From positions 1 to 54,375 of the forward strand of contig JAFEBH010000032.1 in NCBI GenBank assembly GCA_018242765.1: 54,375 nucleotides of DNA, written 5' to 3'. This document shows positions 1-7,059 of the stretch, piece by piece (position 1 is the stretch's first letter; every line of letters begins with the position of its first letter). Source of the stretch: Nitrospira sp. Its GTDB lineage: Bacteria; Nitrospirota; Nitrospiria; Nitrospirales; Nitrospiraceae. The notes under the pieces are model-generated. The model searched no databases. It had not been told where the DNA came from and saw nothing but the letters and a program-made list of their open reading frames with translations. The position numbers and the translations under genes were made by a program.

Positions 1-262
1 CAATGATTATAGGCTTGACCATAATCAGAGGTTCCCTAGAACTGCGGGTGTTGGTTTCGTAAATGACTTTTGCCCCTGCATTGATACTTGCGATCCGTCG
101 ATGCGTCTCTAAAAAGGCATATCCCCTTCCGCTACTCCTCGCACGCATTTTCCACCACAGAGCACCCCCGGAAATCGTACCGTCGGAAGCCCTGCAATAG
201 TGGGATTGTGTCCCGTTAACCACCCACCTACAATACGCCTCCTTGTCAGGGTAGAGATATGC
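1..262 (-). CDS. Partial ORF running off the left end
   Basis: On the minus strand there is no stop from an in-frame TAG at 263-265 down to base 1, about 87 codons. The translation contains YCRWVVNGTQ, CRASDGTISGGALWW and REPLIMVKPI and looks compositionally like protein, not a random frame. No convincing start codon is seen; an internal GTG or ATG would be needed. It meets the start of the plus-strand gene at 259 head to head. It may be the decayed 5' part of a gene continuing outside the window, or fortuitous. I recognise no family. Confidence 0.3.
2..23. repeat. Left copy of 22-bp terminal inverted repeat
   Basis: This 22-mer is identical to the reverse complement of 54354-54375. Read leftward on the minus strand it gives ATG GTC AAG CCT ATA ATC ATT (M-V-K-P-I-I-I). 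It also has internal dyad symmetry: GATTAT at 5-10 and ATAATC at 21-26. Identical sequence at both ends in inverted orientation suggests that a repeated gene or element begins here and the assembly stopped at it. A genuine short terminal inverted repeat is the alternative. Confidence 0.85.
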
Positions 263-600
263 CTATGAGGAAGCTATTCAACCTGCTTTCGATTTGTTGC
301 ATCTTGGTCATCCCGATTACGACCTTCGCATGGACCTATTACCTTCAGCAAGATTTGGGTGTACAAGGGCTGGTCCATCTGTGCAAGTACAGCAATGGCA
401 AGGTTTATACGGTGAATGCGATCAACCTGTGCCCTCTATCAATCGAGGATAGTGCGCAGGGTTTTGGCCAAGGACAGGGTTTCCTTCAGGGTGAATACCA
501 AGATGGCATGACCAAGGTATGTGTGTATGACGTAATGGGGGAAAACAAGGCTATTCGGCTACCGAGTACATTGTTGTGTCCTCTTAATCCCACTTTTTAG
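259..600 (+). CDS. Small secreted protein with duplicated Cys motif
   Basis: A 113-residue protein of unknown function. The N-terminus is a typical signal peptide: basic MRK, then a hydrophobic stretch to about residue 24 (ILVIPITTFA). The mature part has two similar halves, one with C-K-Y near residue 42 and N-L-C-P-L near residue 57, the other with C-V-Y near residue 88 and L-L-C-P-L near residue 107. Four regularly placed cysteines suggest two disulfide-bonded repeats in the periplasm or outside the cell. An in-frame ATG at 265 is an alternative start; AGGG upstream of 259 is a modest ribosome site. The region is AT-richer than the core genes, in line with acquired DNA. Confidence 0.6.
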   Translation: MPMRKLFNLLSICCILVIPITTFAWTYYLQQDLGVQGLVHLCKYSNGKVYTVNAINLCPLSIEDSAQGFGQGQGFLQGEYQDGMTKVCVYDVMGENKAIRLPSTLLCPLNPTF

Positions 601-704
601 AGACCTCTTATGTCTAGGTTATGGGTCGCGTAGTGGAGGCCAGGCCACCTTGAGAGAAACAATAGTTACAAGATAATTTGAAGCATCATGAGAAACGTAA
701 AGGC

Positions 705-1304
705 ATGATGACCAATTCGTGCAGAAAACCAGAAAAGTTTTGTGTGTACTATGTAGTACTTTGCCTTCTGATAAGTATCATATTGGCAACACCAGAGGTT
801 AGAGGCGAGGCGCGCTCATCAGCTTCTTTGCGAGAGATGAAAGACTGTATTAGACAGATAAACGAGCGAACTGCTGCAATACGAATGGGGGATTGGGCAC
901 AACTCGATACTATTGCGAGGCGGTTCATTCAAACGTGCAAGCATGTCAGCGACAGGCAAGAAATTGCTAACGCGTATGGGTCCGTGGCTAGTGCTAATTT
1001 TGAAATGGGACACTTTGAAGAAGCATTGTCTCAGGCGAATGCAGGAATAGCTACGCACTATTTAGAACCTACAAATCATGTGGAAAAGGTAAAAGCACTG
1101 TATGCCCTCGCCAAGATCTCAGAGGGGAAAGAAGCGTGGAAGAGAGCTGACCATGTACTTCATCTTGCCATTGAGGATACACGTGACAATTTGCAAACTT
1201 CTAAGTCCGATTTAGAAACAGAATACCTTCGGTCTAAGGCTTCTCTTTACCAATCTGAGCTTGCTGTCTTAGATAAGTATCACAACCTCCTAGAGAAGAA
1301 ATAG
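705..1304 (+). CDS. Secreted or membrane-anchored TPR-like protein
   Basis: About 199 residues from ATG 705 (ATG 708 is equally possible; a TTG at 678 would add nine polar residues). A hydrophobic segment at about residues 15-32 (VVLCLLISIILA) followed by EVRGEA suggests a signal peptide. The rest is helical, with A-N-A-Y-G-S-V-A-S-A-N-F-E-M-G and Y-A-L-A-K-I-S-E-G patterns resembling two or three tetratricopeptide helix pairs, so a protein-interaction role is plausible but unproven. Base composition is clearly AT-richer than the genes beyond 3 kb. It belongs to the presumed island left of the tRNA fragment. No specific family recognised. Confidence 0.55.
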   Translation: MMTNSCRKPEKFCVYYVVLCLLISIILATPEVRGEARSSASLREMKDCIRQINERTAAIRMGDWAQLDTIARRFIQTCKHVSDRQEIANAYGSVASANFEMGHFEEALSQANAGIATHYLEPTNHVEKVKALYALAKISEGKEAWKRADHVLHLAIEDTRDNLQTSKSDLETEYLRSKASLYQSELAVLDKYHNLLEKK

Positions 1305-1650
1305 CTACGGCATTCTCAGCAGCACATCCCTTCCTCTTTTGCTCCAGTGCTGCAAACCCCAAATGAGTCTCAAACCATCAAGGGGGTGGGGGTGTGCCGA
1401 TTCGTGGGGTAGTGGGGAATAGTGGTAACGGCTGTGGAAGCAAACTAAGCCGTTGATAGCGTGACTTATACAGCTTACTCCTTCATTGGCTAATTAATCA
1501 GGTGTGCCCGTAGCTGTGCCCTCCCTTTACCTATCTCTGCCCATCCCATGCAACGCCATGCAACATACCCAATCAGCTAGGAAGCAGACTGGTCAATACT
1601 TTTCGCTGATTCTGGTGGGTTTGACTCATCCCGTGAATCTGTAGGGGTTG
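1305..1650. other. Non-coding stretch next to island boundary
   Basis: No gene with a credible ribosome site is seen in about 345 bp between the TPR-like gene and the tRNA fragment. It includes a G-rich run near 1381-1425. Given its position it would be the inner edge of an integrated element, but no integrase remnant could be recognised in any frame. Confidence 0.4.
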
Positions 1651-1698
1651 GTCTTTGTAAACCGCAGGTTGGAGGTTCGATTCCTCTCGCCAGCTCCA
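1651..1698 (+). pseudogene. 3' fragment of a tRNA-Thr(TGT)-like gene, attachment-site scar
   Basis: The segment ends in a complete T arm (GGAGG, loop TTCGATT, CCTCT), the 3' acceptor strand CGCCAGC, discriminator T and encoded CCA at 1696-1698. Upstream is an anticodon-arm-like TTTGTAA followed by ACC, closest to tRNA-Thr(TGT), but with an extra base. The 5' half (acceptor 5' strand and D arm) is absent. Such isolated tRNA 3' ends are the usual product of integrase-mediated insertion into a tRNA gene. In that geometry the island lies to the left and the intact tRNA gene is outside the window. Confidence 0.7.
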
Positions 1699-1818
1699 AC
1701 CCTTTCCACACACAGCGAACCTCCACCCACGGTGTTCCAAAGGGGATATGTCCCTTCGTAGCGAGCCTGCAAAGGGGGCGGCCCCCTCTGTAGAAGTTGT
1801 GAGGCAGGCGTCAGAGCC

Positions 1819-1847
1819 AAGCAGCGACGGTTGGACGGTCGCTGCTT
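1819..1847. terminator. Perfect 10-bp stem-loop
   Basis: AAGCAGCGAC and GTCGCTGCTT form a perfect 10-bp stem around a 9-nt loop. Neither strand has a T-tract after it, so it is terminator-like but not a canonical intrinsic terminator. It lies 121 bp after the tRNA fragment. Confidence 0.4.
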
Positions 1848-2160
1848 CTCACCGGCTCCATACCACGCTTGCAGTGTCTTCCTCCCTTGATATCACACCT
1901 CGTACGTGGCACTGACTCGTTATCGTCGTATCGTCACTGACGTCGACGGATAAGCACCGCCGCGGATCCTTTTCGTTTGCTTGACCCGGAGCACTTCTCA
2001 TTTGTGCCGCAGGGCGAAACCACCCGTGCCTCATCTTCAATGTGTTATCTGCACGTTCTCTGTACGGCCGTGGACCGCCAGGACCGGCGCATTAGCGACA
2101 TCCCCTCCACCAGCTGTTTGACACTGCTTATCGCCCGCTACCGGTGCTGTGGCCTCAGCT

Positions 2161-2275
2161 CACTTCCCATACAGGAAAGTGGCGCCCCACGGCTTGACAG
2201 CCGTGGTCCCTTTTCTGTCTTCGGGGGAACCCGCCGAAGCAGCCATTTCCGGCTGCGATGACCGACGGGTCGGAG
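2161..2275. other. Cluster of consecutive hairpins, possible structured RNA
   Basis: Four or five helices follow one another: CACTT/AAGTG (2161-2181, with an inner CC/GG), CCACGGCT-TGAC-AGCCGTGG (2187-2206, perfect 8-bp stem with tetraloop), CTTCGG/CCGAAG (2219-2239), GCAGCC/GGCTGC (2239-2256) and CCGA/TCGG after 2260. On the plus strand the second helix is followed by a T-rich TCCCTTTTCT, as in a weak intrinsic terminator. No protein frame here has a ribosome site. It could be an untranslated RNA, a leader or a packed repeat; no known riboswitch class was recognised. Confidence 0.4.
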
Positions 2276-2295
2276 GACACCCACTGCACATGCCT

Positions 2296-2315
2296 CCACA
2301 GTTGTACAATTGTGG
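2296..2315. promoter_or_regulatory. 20-bp imperfect palindrome, possible operator
   Basis: CCACAGTTGTACAATTGTGG is symmetric about TGTACA with one G-T mismatch. It lies just downstream (minus-strand sense) of the micro-ORF at 2356-2439. The length and symmetry suit a dimeric DNA-binding protein; the loop is too small for a good RNA hairpin. Confidence 0.3.
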
Positions 2316-2355
2316 CTTCTTGCGTAGGTGGGTGAAAAACTCCCCCGTTCAGTTG

Positions 2356-2439
2356 CTACTGGCTTTTCTTGTACACGAAGAGGCCGCCGACGAAGATGGC
2401 AAGCATGACGGATGCGAACATGAGCAATGTGCTGTCCAT
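2356..2439 (-). CDS. 27-residue single-span membrane micro-protein
   Basis: A very short ORF with ATG at 2439-2437 and TAG at 2358-2356. The product starts MDSTLLMFASVMLAIF, continues VGGLFVY and ends KKSQ: about 19 hydrophobic residues followed by two lysines, the pattern of a single-pass protein with its C-terminus in the cytoplasm. The sequence GGGGAGGAGTAAACT directly before the ATG is a strong, well-spaced ribosome site, the main reason to believe it is translated. Size and topology resemble accessory micro-subunits of respiratory complexes (for example CydX-like peptides), but no homology is claimed and no oxidase gene is nearby. Confidence 0.6.
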   Translation of the reverse strand: MDSTLLMFASVMLAIFVGGLFVYKKSQ

Positions 2440-2562
2440 AGTTTACTCCTCCCCTTCATTCCATGAAGTGGAATGCTGTAGTAGTTTCAACACCCCCCAC
2501 ACTCTCTGCAACTGTCATGAGGAAAATTACTCTCCCCTGCACGTTCCAACGAAGCAGTTACA

Positions 2563-2594
2563 GGCGACTCTTTCTTCTGATGAGAAGAGTCGCC
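2563..2594. other. Hairpin between micro-ORFs
   Basis: GGCGACTCTT (2563-2572) and AAGAGTCGCC (2585-2594) form a perfect 10-bp stem around a 12-nt loop. It lies in the 360-bp gap between the micro-ORF at 2356-2439 and those upstream on the same strand. It could mark a transcript end or a processing site between them; there is no adjoining T-tract. Confidence 0.4.
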
Positions 2595-2798
2595 CGCCTA
2601 CGGCGCTTAGGACGCCATCAACTTTTATCCGTACTAAGAAAGACCCGCGCGAGAAATAGGGTGAGACGTGTTTGTTGCAAGAGGAAAAAAAGGAACGCCA
2701 GCTCTTACATCACGGTATTAGCGACGGCCCACACCAGGCTTCATTTGCTTAGCCAATGGCTTCCCGACATGGGACAGCGACAGCCGATGAGGAACCCG

Positions 2799-2870
2799 CT
2801 AACCGAGCTGGCGAAACACCCACCCAAGACTCGGCGGGCCTGTGTGATCCGGTGGACTGAGGTCTTCCAT
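2799..2870 (-). CDS. 23-residue micro-ORF with ideal Shine-Dalgarno, possibly frameshifted
   Basis: ATG at 2870-2868 is preceded by GAGGAGGTGACG, which contains GGAGGTGA, a full match to the 16S anti-Shine-Dalgarno, at about 5-nt spacing. The frame gives MEDLSPPDHTGPPSLG and stops at 2799-2801. A neighbouring frame stays open to a TGA at 2741-2743 and encodes a membrane-like stretch V-L-G-G-C-F-A-S-S-V-S-G-F-L-I-G-C. A single-base indel near 2825-2835 would join a soluble N-terminus to a membrane span of about 44 residues in total. Either this is a tiny soluble peptide or a frameshifted (or mis-sequenced) membrane micro-protein. It begins 12 nt after the preceding ORF. Confidence 0.45.
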   Translation of the reverse strand: MEDLSPPDHTGPPSLGWVFRQLG

Positions 2871-2882
2871 CGTCACCTCCTC

Positions 2883-2966
2883 CTATTGCTGGACGCCTCG
2901 GCACAGGGTGTACATAACCATATCAACCTGCACCGTCTGATCCAGTGTATCGAAGTAACTCTTCAT
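2883..2966 (-). CDS. 27-residue micro-ORF, coupled to upstream micro-ORF
   Basis: Its ATG (2966-2964) overlaps the TAA of the preceding ORF by one base (TAATG), and GAAGAGGAG just before it is a good ribosome site, so translational coupling is likely. The product begins MKSYFDTLDQTVQVDM, continues VMYTLCRGV and ends QQ. It is amphipathic, not clearly transmembrane, and has one cysteine. No known family was recognised. It is the second of three adjacent tiny ORFs on this strand. Confidence 0.45.
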   Translation of the reverse strand: MKSYFDTLDQTVQVDMVMYTLCRGVQQ

Positions 2967-3091
2967 TACTCCTCTTCAATCATCTCTGTCAACCAGAGGA
3001 GCAACAAGTTGTAGGACACATACAGCATGCTCCAGAAATAAGGGAGGGGGATGAAGATATCACCCATTTGCTGATGAGGATTCTTCCCCAT
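2966..3091 (-). CDS. 41-residue membrane micro-protein behind the methyltransferase gene
   Basis: Begins 31 nt after the methyltransferase stop, immediately after an in-frame TAG. ATG at 3091-3089 gives MGKNPHQQ followed by MGDIFIPLPYF; the internal ATG at 3067-3065 is an alternative start (33 residues). The middle, W-S-M-L-Y-V-S-Y-N-L-L-L-L-W-L, is a likely membrane span, followed by an acidic tail TEMIEEE. The next micro-ORF starts within its stop codon. Same-strand tandem arrangement with three tiny neighbours suggests one transcript. Function unknown. Confidence 0.5.
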   Translation of the reverse strand: MGKNPHQQMGDIFIPLPYFWSMLYVSYNLLLLWLTEMIEEE

Positions 3092-3122
3092 CTACTCGAC
3101 TCAATACGAACCAGCCGCTGTC

Positions 3123-4304
3123 CTAAGAGAGCCCACGCACAATTTCTTGGTAGTACGTCTCCAGTATCGCGGCGCGAGCCTGCTCCACAATGACCAATTG
3201 GCGTTGGTCGAAGGTATTCGCGCAGTACAGATAGTGAAACCCTGGAAACCTTCCGCGCTCGACATGGACCTGCCGACCATCCGGGTCCTGGCGTGTGGTG
3301 TCTGCGAGTACGTCACGATCAGCTAACCGCTCCCATGCGGCTTGAGCCGAAGGCCAATGATTCTCATAGAGAGGATGCTCGGGATCAGTGGGGGGCGTAA
3401 TCACTCCAGGAGAAAATGGACGACCGTCATCTGCTTCCGGTAATTCATCCCAGGCAACCCGCTTCTGACTTCCGCGCTGTAACCGATAGAATGGCCCGTC
3501 GCCGACCAGTTCTTCGACTGAGTGATAGCTGACTGGAGTTGGAGGTTGGATGAGCTGCAAATCCCTGGCCGCCAGGGCTCGCTGAAAGGGGACTCGTCTA
3601 GCCAGTTGCCGTGTTTTTTCACACAGCATCATGCGGCCATCTGAGGACAAGGCCTTCATGATATTGTCCAACCGACGGCCAAGCCCGGTTCGCTGTTCGA
3701 ATGACGCCTGCTGAACTGAATCTCGCGCTCGTTCAAAGGTCTGCCAACTGTGGCTTGGAAGACCGGGGTCTTGCTCAGCCTGCATCAACGCATGGGTCGC
3801 CACAATGAGATCGTACGAGCCTGATAGTTCTTCGACCTCGATATCGACACATGCAAATCGGAGGTTGTGCAATCCGAGCTGATTGGCCTTTTCCTGTGCG
3901 ATGGCGAGAGAAGCGGATGATCGATCAACCCCCACAAAATTCTTTTCCGGACATAGTCGCGCACAAAAGGAAGTCAGGATACCCAACCCACAACCGAAAT
4001 CGAGGATGTCGTTCGCCTCACCGCAATGTGCAGCAATCAGCGGGCCAATCGTTTCGTAATAGTCGTACCGCTGACTGTACAGCACCGGAAAGATCTTCGG
4101 ATGGGCAGCGATGTCATAGAAGGCAATCTCATCGTAACGACCACCGTCACGTTTTCGTTCAGCGCGTGACGCAAGTTGTTTCAGATCTTCAGAGGAAAAC
4201 TGTCGCTGCTGCCAGGCAAAGTAGTCGCGATCGGACGTGAACTGCCGGAGTCCCCACCAGGCCAGATGCTCACGGAGCAATTGTCGCAGAGAATCATTCG
4301 CCAT
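3123..4304 (-). CDS. Class I SAM-dependent methyltransferase
   Basis: About 393 residues from ATG 4304 (an upstream GTG at 4313 adds three). SAM-binding motif I is clear at residues 100-110 (ILDFGCGLGIL), with an acidic residue at the end of the next strand (FVGVDRSS) and a later DLIVATHALMQ segment, as in Rossmann-fold methyltransferases. The N-terminal 90 residues and the long C-terminal part are not assigned to a known subfamily, so the substrate is unknown. The tail reaches into the micro-ORF cluster on the same strand, 31 nt downstream, so these may be co-transcribed. It is about 130 bp from the downstream end of the proA-like gene. Confidence 0.75.
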   Translation of the reverse strand: MANDSLRQLLREHLAWWGLRQFTSDRDYFAWQQRQFSSEDLKQLASRAERKRDGGRYDEIAFYDIAAHPKIFPVLYSQRYDYYETIGPLIAAHCGEANDILDFGCGLGILTSFCARLCPEKNFVGVDRSSASLAIAQEKANQLGLHNLRFACVDIEVEELSGSYDLIVATHALMQAEQDPGLPSHSWQTFERARDSVQQASFEQRTGLGRRLDNIMKALSSDGRMMLCEKTRQLARRVPFQRALAARDLQLIQPPTPVSYHSVEELVGDGPFYRLQRGSQKRVAWDELPEADDGRPFSPGVITPPTDPEHPLYENHWPSAQAAWERLADRDVLADTTRQDPDGRQVHVERGRFPGFHYLYCANTFDQRQLVIVEQARAAILETYYQEIVRGLS

Positions 4305-4436
4305 TCGGCACACACCTGCTCAACACAGTTCCCGGCAAGACCGCAAGGAGTGAGGACCACGAGGCGTACGCGGTGAGGGTACATTGAGTGGCTCGAACAG
4401 CTGAGCACGAAGCTGGGGAACGTTTTCAGCAGGCGC

Positions 4437-5813
4437 TTAAGGCCTCTTCAGCATGATTGCGTCGAAGTACGTCTCCGGCACCGGATGGGGCAACCGCAGC
4501 TGGCCGGAACCGAATGCCACATACTTCTCACAGGTCAGCTGCTCCAGGCCAATCGGGCCCTTCGCGTGCAATTTACCGACACTCAACCCCATGTCACGTC
4601 CCATTCCGAAACTGTCACCGGCGTGAAGCCTGGTCGACGCATTCACCAACACGGCACCGGCATCGACTTCTTTGGTGAATCGCATCGCGGACTCGTACCG
4701 ATTGGTGGCGATCACCGCCGTCAGACAGGGACGATGGGCAGCCATGTGAGCCAACGCCTCGTCCAACCCTTCCACCATCTTAATGGCTACGGTCGGTCCG
4801 GCAAACTGAGTCTGCCAATCCGCTTCCGTTGCAGGGACAATTGCCGTATGGCCTGTCATGGCCATCTGTCCCATGAGGGCGACTGTCTTCGGACAAGCAT
4901 GCACTTCCACTTTAAATTGGTCGAGCAACCGATTGATCAACGGCGGCAGGAACTGCCGACCGATGACCTGTTGGACCAACAGGGTATCCAGCGAGTTGGA
5001 GGATCCCGGTTGTTGGACCTTCGAGTTGATTACCAGATTTTGGGCCATCGGGATATCGGTGTCATCGTCGACGTACAGATACGTCAGCCCCCCGTCATCA
5101 CAGAGCACCGGCACCTTCGCCTGCTCCGCGACCGCCTTGCGTAACCCGGCTCCGCCGCGCACGATGAGTGCGTCAACCCCTTTTGCCGCTCGCATCAACT
5201 CAAGCGCCACTTCCTTGTCCGACCGATCGATCAGAACCCAGGCCCCGGTCGGTACTCCACACTTCACGGCGGCCTCACGCAATCCCGTGTCAATCGCCTG
5301 ATACGTATGCCGCCATTCTGGTGCGCCGCGAAGAACACAGAAGTTCCCCGACTTCATCCCCAGCGCAATCGATTCCACCGTGATGAGCGGACTGCGCTCC
5401 GAAAGCACCCCGAGCACTCCAATCGGCACCTTGACCCGCGAGACTTGTAAGCCGTCAGGACGCTCCTGCCGTGACACAACCAGCCCCACAGGATCCGGCA
5501 ACTCGGCAATCTGATGAAGTTGCTCGACCATGTCGCGGATCTGCTCGGCCGTCACCCGGACATGCGCCACGGCCGCCTTCATTCGCTCCTTCGCAGCCCC
5601 CTCCCCAAAAGACTTCCCAACTGCCTCGACATCCTTCGCATTCGCAGTTAAAATTGTGTCGTGGTCCGAGTTCACGCGTTCTGCCATGGCATGGAGGGCA
5701 GCCGCCTTGACCGCGCCGGGGAGGAGTGCCAGCGCGCGAGCAAGACGCCGTGAATCTTTGAGCAGTTTCTCGATGTATAATTTGGCAGGAACGTCAATCG
5801 CCATAAGCCTCAT
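4437..5813 (-). CDS. proA: Gamma-glutamyl phosphate reductase homologue lacking the catalytic cysteine
   Basis: 458 residues, longer than the roughly 417 usual for ProA. ProA family sequence is clear: LIVRGGAGL, INSKVQQPG, FTKEVDAGAVLVNASTR and the C-terminal KLHAKGPIGLEQLT. ProA reduces gamma-glutamyl phosphate to glutamate semialdehyde with NADPH in proline synthesis, using a cysteine in the motif T-Q-R-P-x-x-C-N. Here that stretch reads Q-Q-P-G-S-S-N-S, with serine (residue about 272, codon at 4998-5000) in the cysteine position. Chemistry should be lost or changed, so this may be a divergent paralogue with another role. The second ATG, three codons in, is an alternative start. No proB is adjacent. 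Confidence 0.85.
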   Translation of the reverse strand: MRLMAIDVPAKLYIEKLLKDSRRLARALALLPGAVKAAALHAMAERVNSDHDTILTANAKDVEAVGKSFGEGAAKERMKAAVAHVRVTAEQIRDMVEQLHQIAELPDPVGLVVSRQERPDGLQVSRVKVPIGVLGVLSERSPLITVESIALGMKSGNFCVLRGAPEWRHTYQAIDTGLREAAVKCGVPTGAWVLIDRSDKEVALELMRAAKGVDALIVRGGAGLRKAVAEQAKVPVLCDDGGLTYLYVDDDTDIPMAQNLVINSKVQQPGSSNSLDTLLVQQVIGRQFLPPLINRLLDQFKVEVHACPKTVALMGQMAMTGHTAIVPATEADWQTQFAGPTVAIKMVEGLDEALAHMAAHRPCLTAVIATNRYESAMRFTKEVDAGAVLVNASTRLHAGDSFGMGRDMGLSVGKLHAKGPIGLEQLTCEKYVAFGSGQLRLPHPVPETYFDAIMLKRP

Positions 5814-5893
5814 GATCCAATCCAGACAGGTTCAGCTGAGTCGTTATCATCACGATCTCTCCTTGAGCGCAACACGGACGGATGTATCGGCGG

Positions 5894-5923
5894 ACTATAA
5901 CACGCGTTTTTTCGATCAGTAAA
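5894..5923 (-). promoter_or_regulatory. Probable promoter of the proA-like gene
   Basis: On the minus strand TTTACT (5923-5918) and TATAGT (5899-5894) are separated by 18 bp, about 80 bp before the start codon. The region lies between divergent genes. Confidence 0.45.
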
Positions 5924-6028
5924 CCACGGACACGAGCTCGGATGTGTCGAGCACGGCACCGATCAATAAGGGTAACGAATAACAAGCCGGCACAGGCACG
6001 TTGAAGTGGGCCGGATAAAGGAGGAACA

Positions 6029-6859
6029 ATGCGGTCTGGAGTACAGATAAACAGACGCGGGTGCGACCTGGCGCTCTGCCTGATCCTGGCAGCGACTTTG
6101 GGGAGTTGTGCTCAGTTGAAGTCCGCCCATACACTATCGACACCAACGCAGGCCACTCCTGAACAAGCTGCGGAACGAGAGCGGGAAAGCCAATTGCCGA
6201 AGGCGGTGCAGGCCCGTTCAGCCGAAAACTCTCATCAATCCTGTCGGGTCACCTTTGACGATGAAGCCGCACTCGGACAAATCTACGGACAGGCCCGCTC
6301 GACCTTGGCTCTCAAAACCAGCCGTGGATCGAATGGACAACTGCAGATTTGCGACAGTACCAAGCACACCAACTGCTGGACCTACCGCCAGCACTGTTCG
6401 CGCAGCGACATCAACCTCGACACCATCGGCTCGGCCCATTATCATTTGAGCATGGAAACAGGTATCGAGTGCTACACCCTTCCTGATCCAGGAGACGGCC
6501 TCGGCCGAGGATTCGGCAGACTCGTGGAATGGAAATGCACCGATGTGGATTGGGTGCGAACCCCGCGTGTCCTGACCTCCCATGACCAAAGTCAGTGGGT
6601 GAAAATCTGGCTTAGCACGACCGACACCCGTGCGCCTATGTACTTCGACCTGGAATCGATCCAGGTGCTCCCCGATACCTCAATCCAGCTCTGGTTCCGA
6701 AAACGCGACGGCACCTGGTGGTTCTGGCCCGAACTGCAGGCCAACGCTACCTGGACACTTCGTGACCATGTGCGTGATGTCTCGGAAGTACGGATCCGTG
6801 GAGCCAAAGCAGGTCGAACCAGCTCCTACGTGATCGGTTCAGTGACGGTCCGGGACTAA
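6029..6859 (+). CDS. Putative lipoprotein of unknown function
   Basis: 276 residues. A basic N-terminus and hydrophobic stretch (LALCLILAATLGSC) end in a lipobox with Cys at residue 27, so the mature protein should be lipid-anchored in the envelope. A region rich in serine, threonine and glutamine follows, then a part with several cysteines (CRVTF, ICDSTKHTNCW, HCSRSD, ECYTLP) and a tryptophan-rich C-terminus (TWWFWPEL). AAAGGAGGAACA before ATG 6029 is a strong ribosome site. It is transcribed divergently from the proA-like gene. No family recognised. Confidence 0.65.
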   Translation: MRSGVQINRRGCDLALCLILAATLGSCAQLKSAHTLSTPTQATPEQAAERERESQLPKAVQARSAENSHQSCRVTFDDEAALGQIYGQARSTLALKTSRGSNGQLQICDSTKHTNCWTYRQHCSRSDINLDTIGSAHYHLSMETGIECYTLPDPGDGLGRGFGRLVEWKCTDVDWVRTPRVLTSHDQSQWVKIWLSTTDTRAPMYFDLESIQVLPDTSIQLWFRKRDGTWWFWPELQANATWTLRDHVRDVSEVRIRGAKAGRTSSYVIGSVTVRD

Positions 6860-7059
6860 ACACAGCGTCCTCCCACATCCGTTCGTGCTGCGAGAAGCCT
6901 GTTCTGGGCGTGCTGAACCGCTCAGCGCAAACAGCATTTCTGTAAACGCACATCTCGCGCACCATATCGAGAATTGTGAGTAGGATTACATTTTTCTAAC
7001 ATCATAGGGACTTCCTCCGCCCAAATAGATGAACACCAGGGTCCCTCTTCTCACGATCT

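Noticed and set aside
1626..1820. Minus-strand frame containing G-A-G-E-R-N-R-T-S-N-L-R-F
   Set aside because: This peptide is the well-known false translation of the antisense of a tRNA 3' end; it marks the tRNA fragment and is not a gene.
2463..3014. 183-codon plus-strand open frame across the micro-ORF region
   Set aside because: Arg/Leu-rich low-complexity composition, no ribosome site, and it runs antisense through three minus-strand micro-ORFs that have excellent ribosome sites. Could be real only if the micro-ORFs are not.
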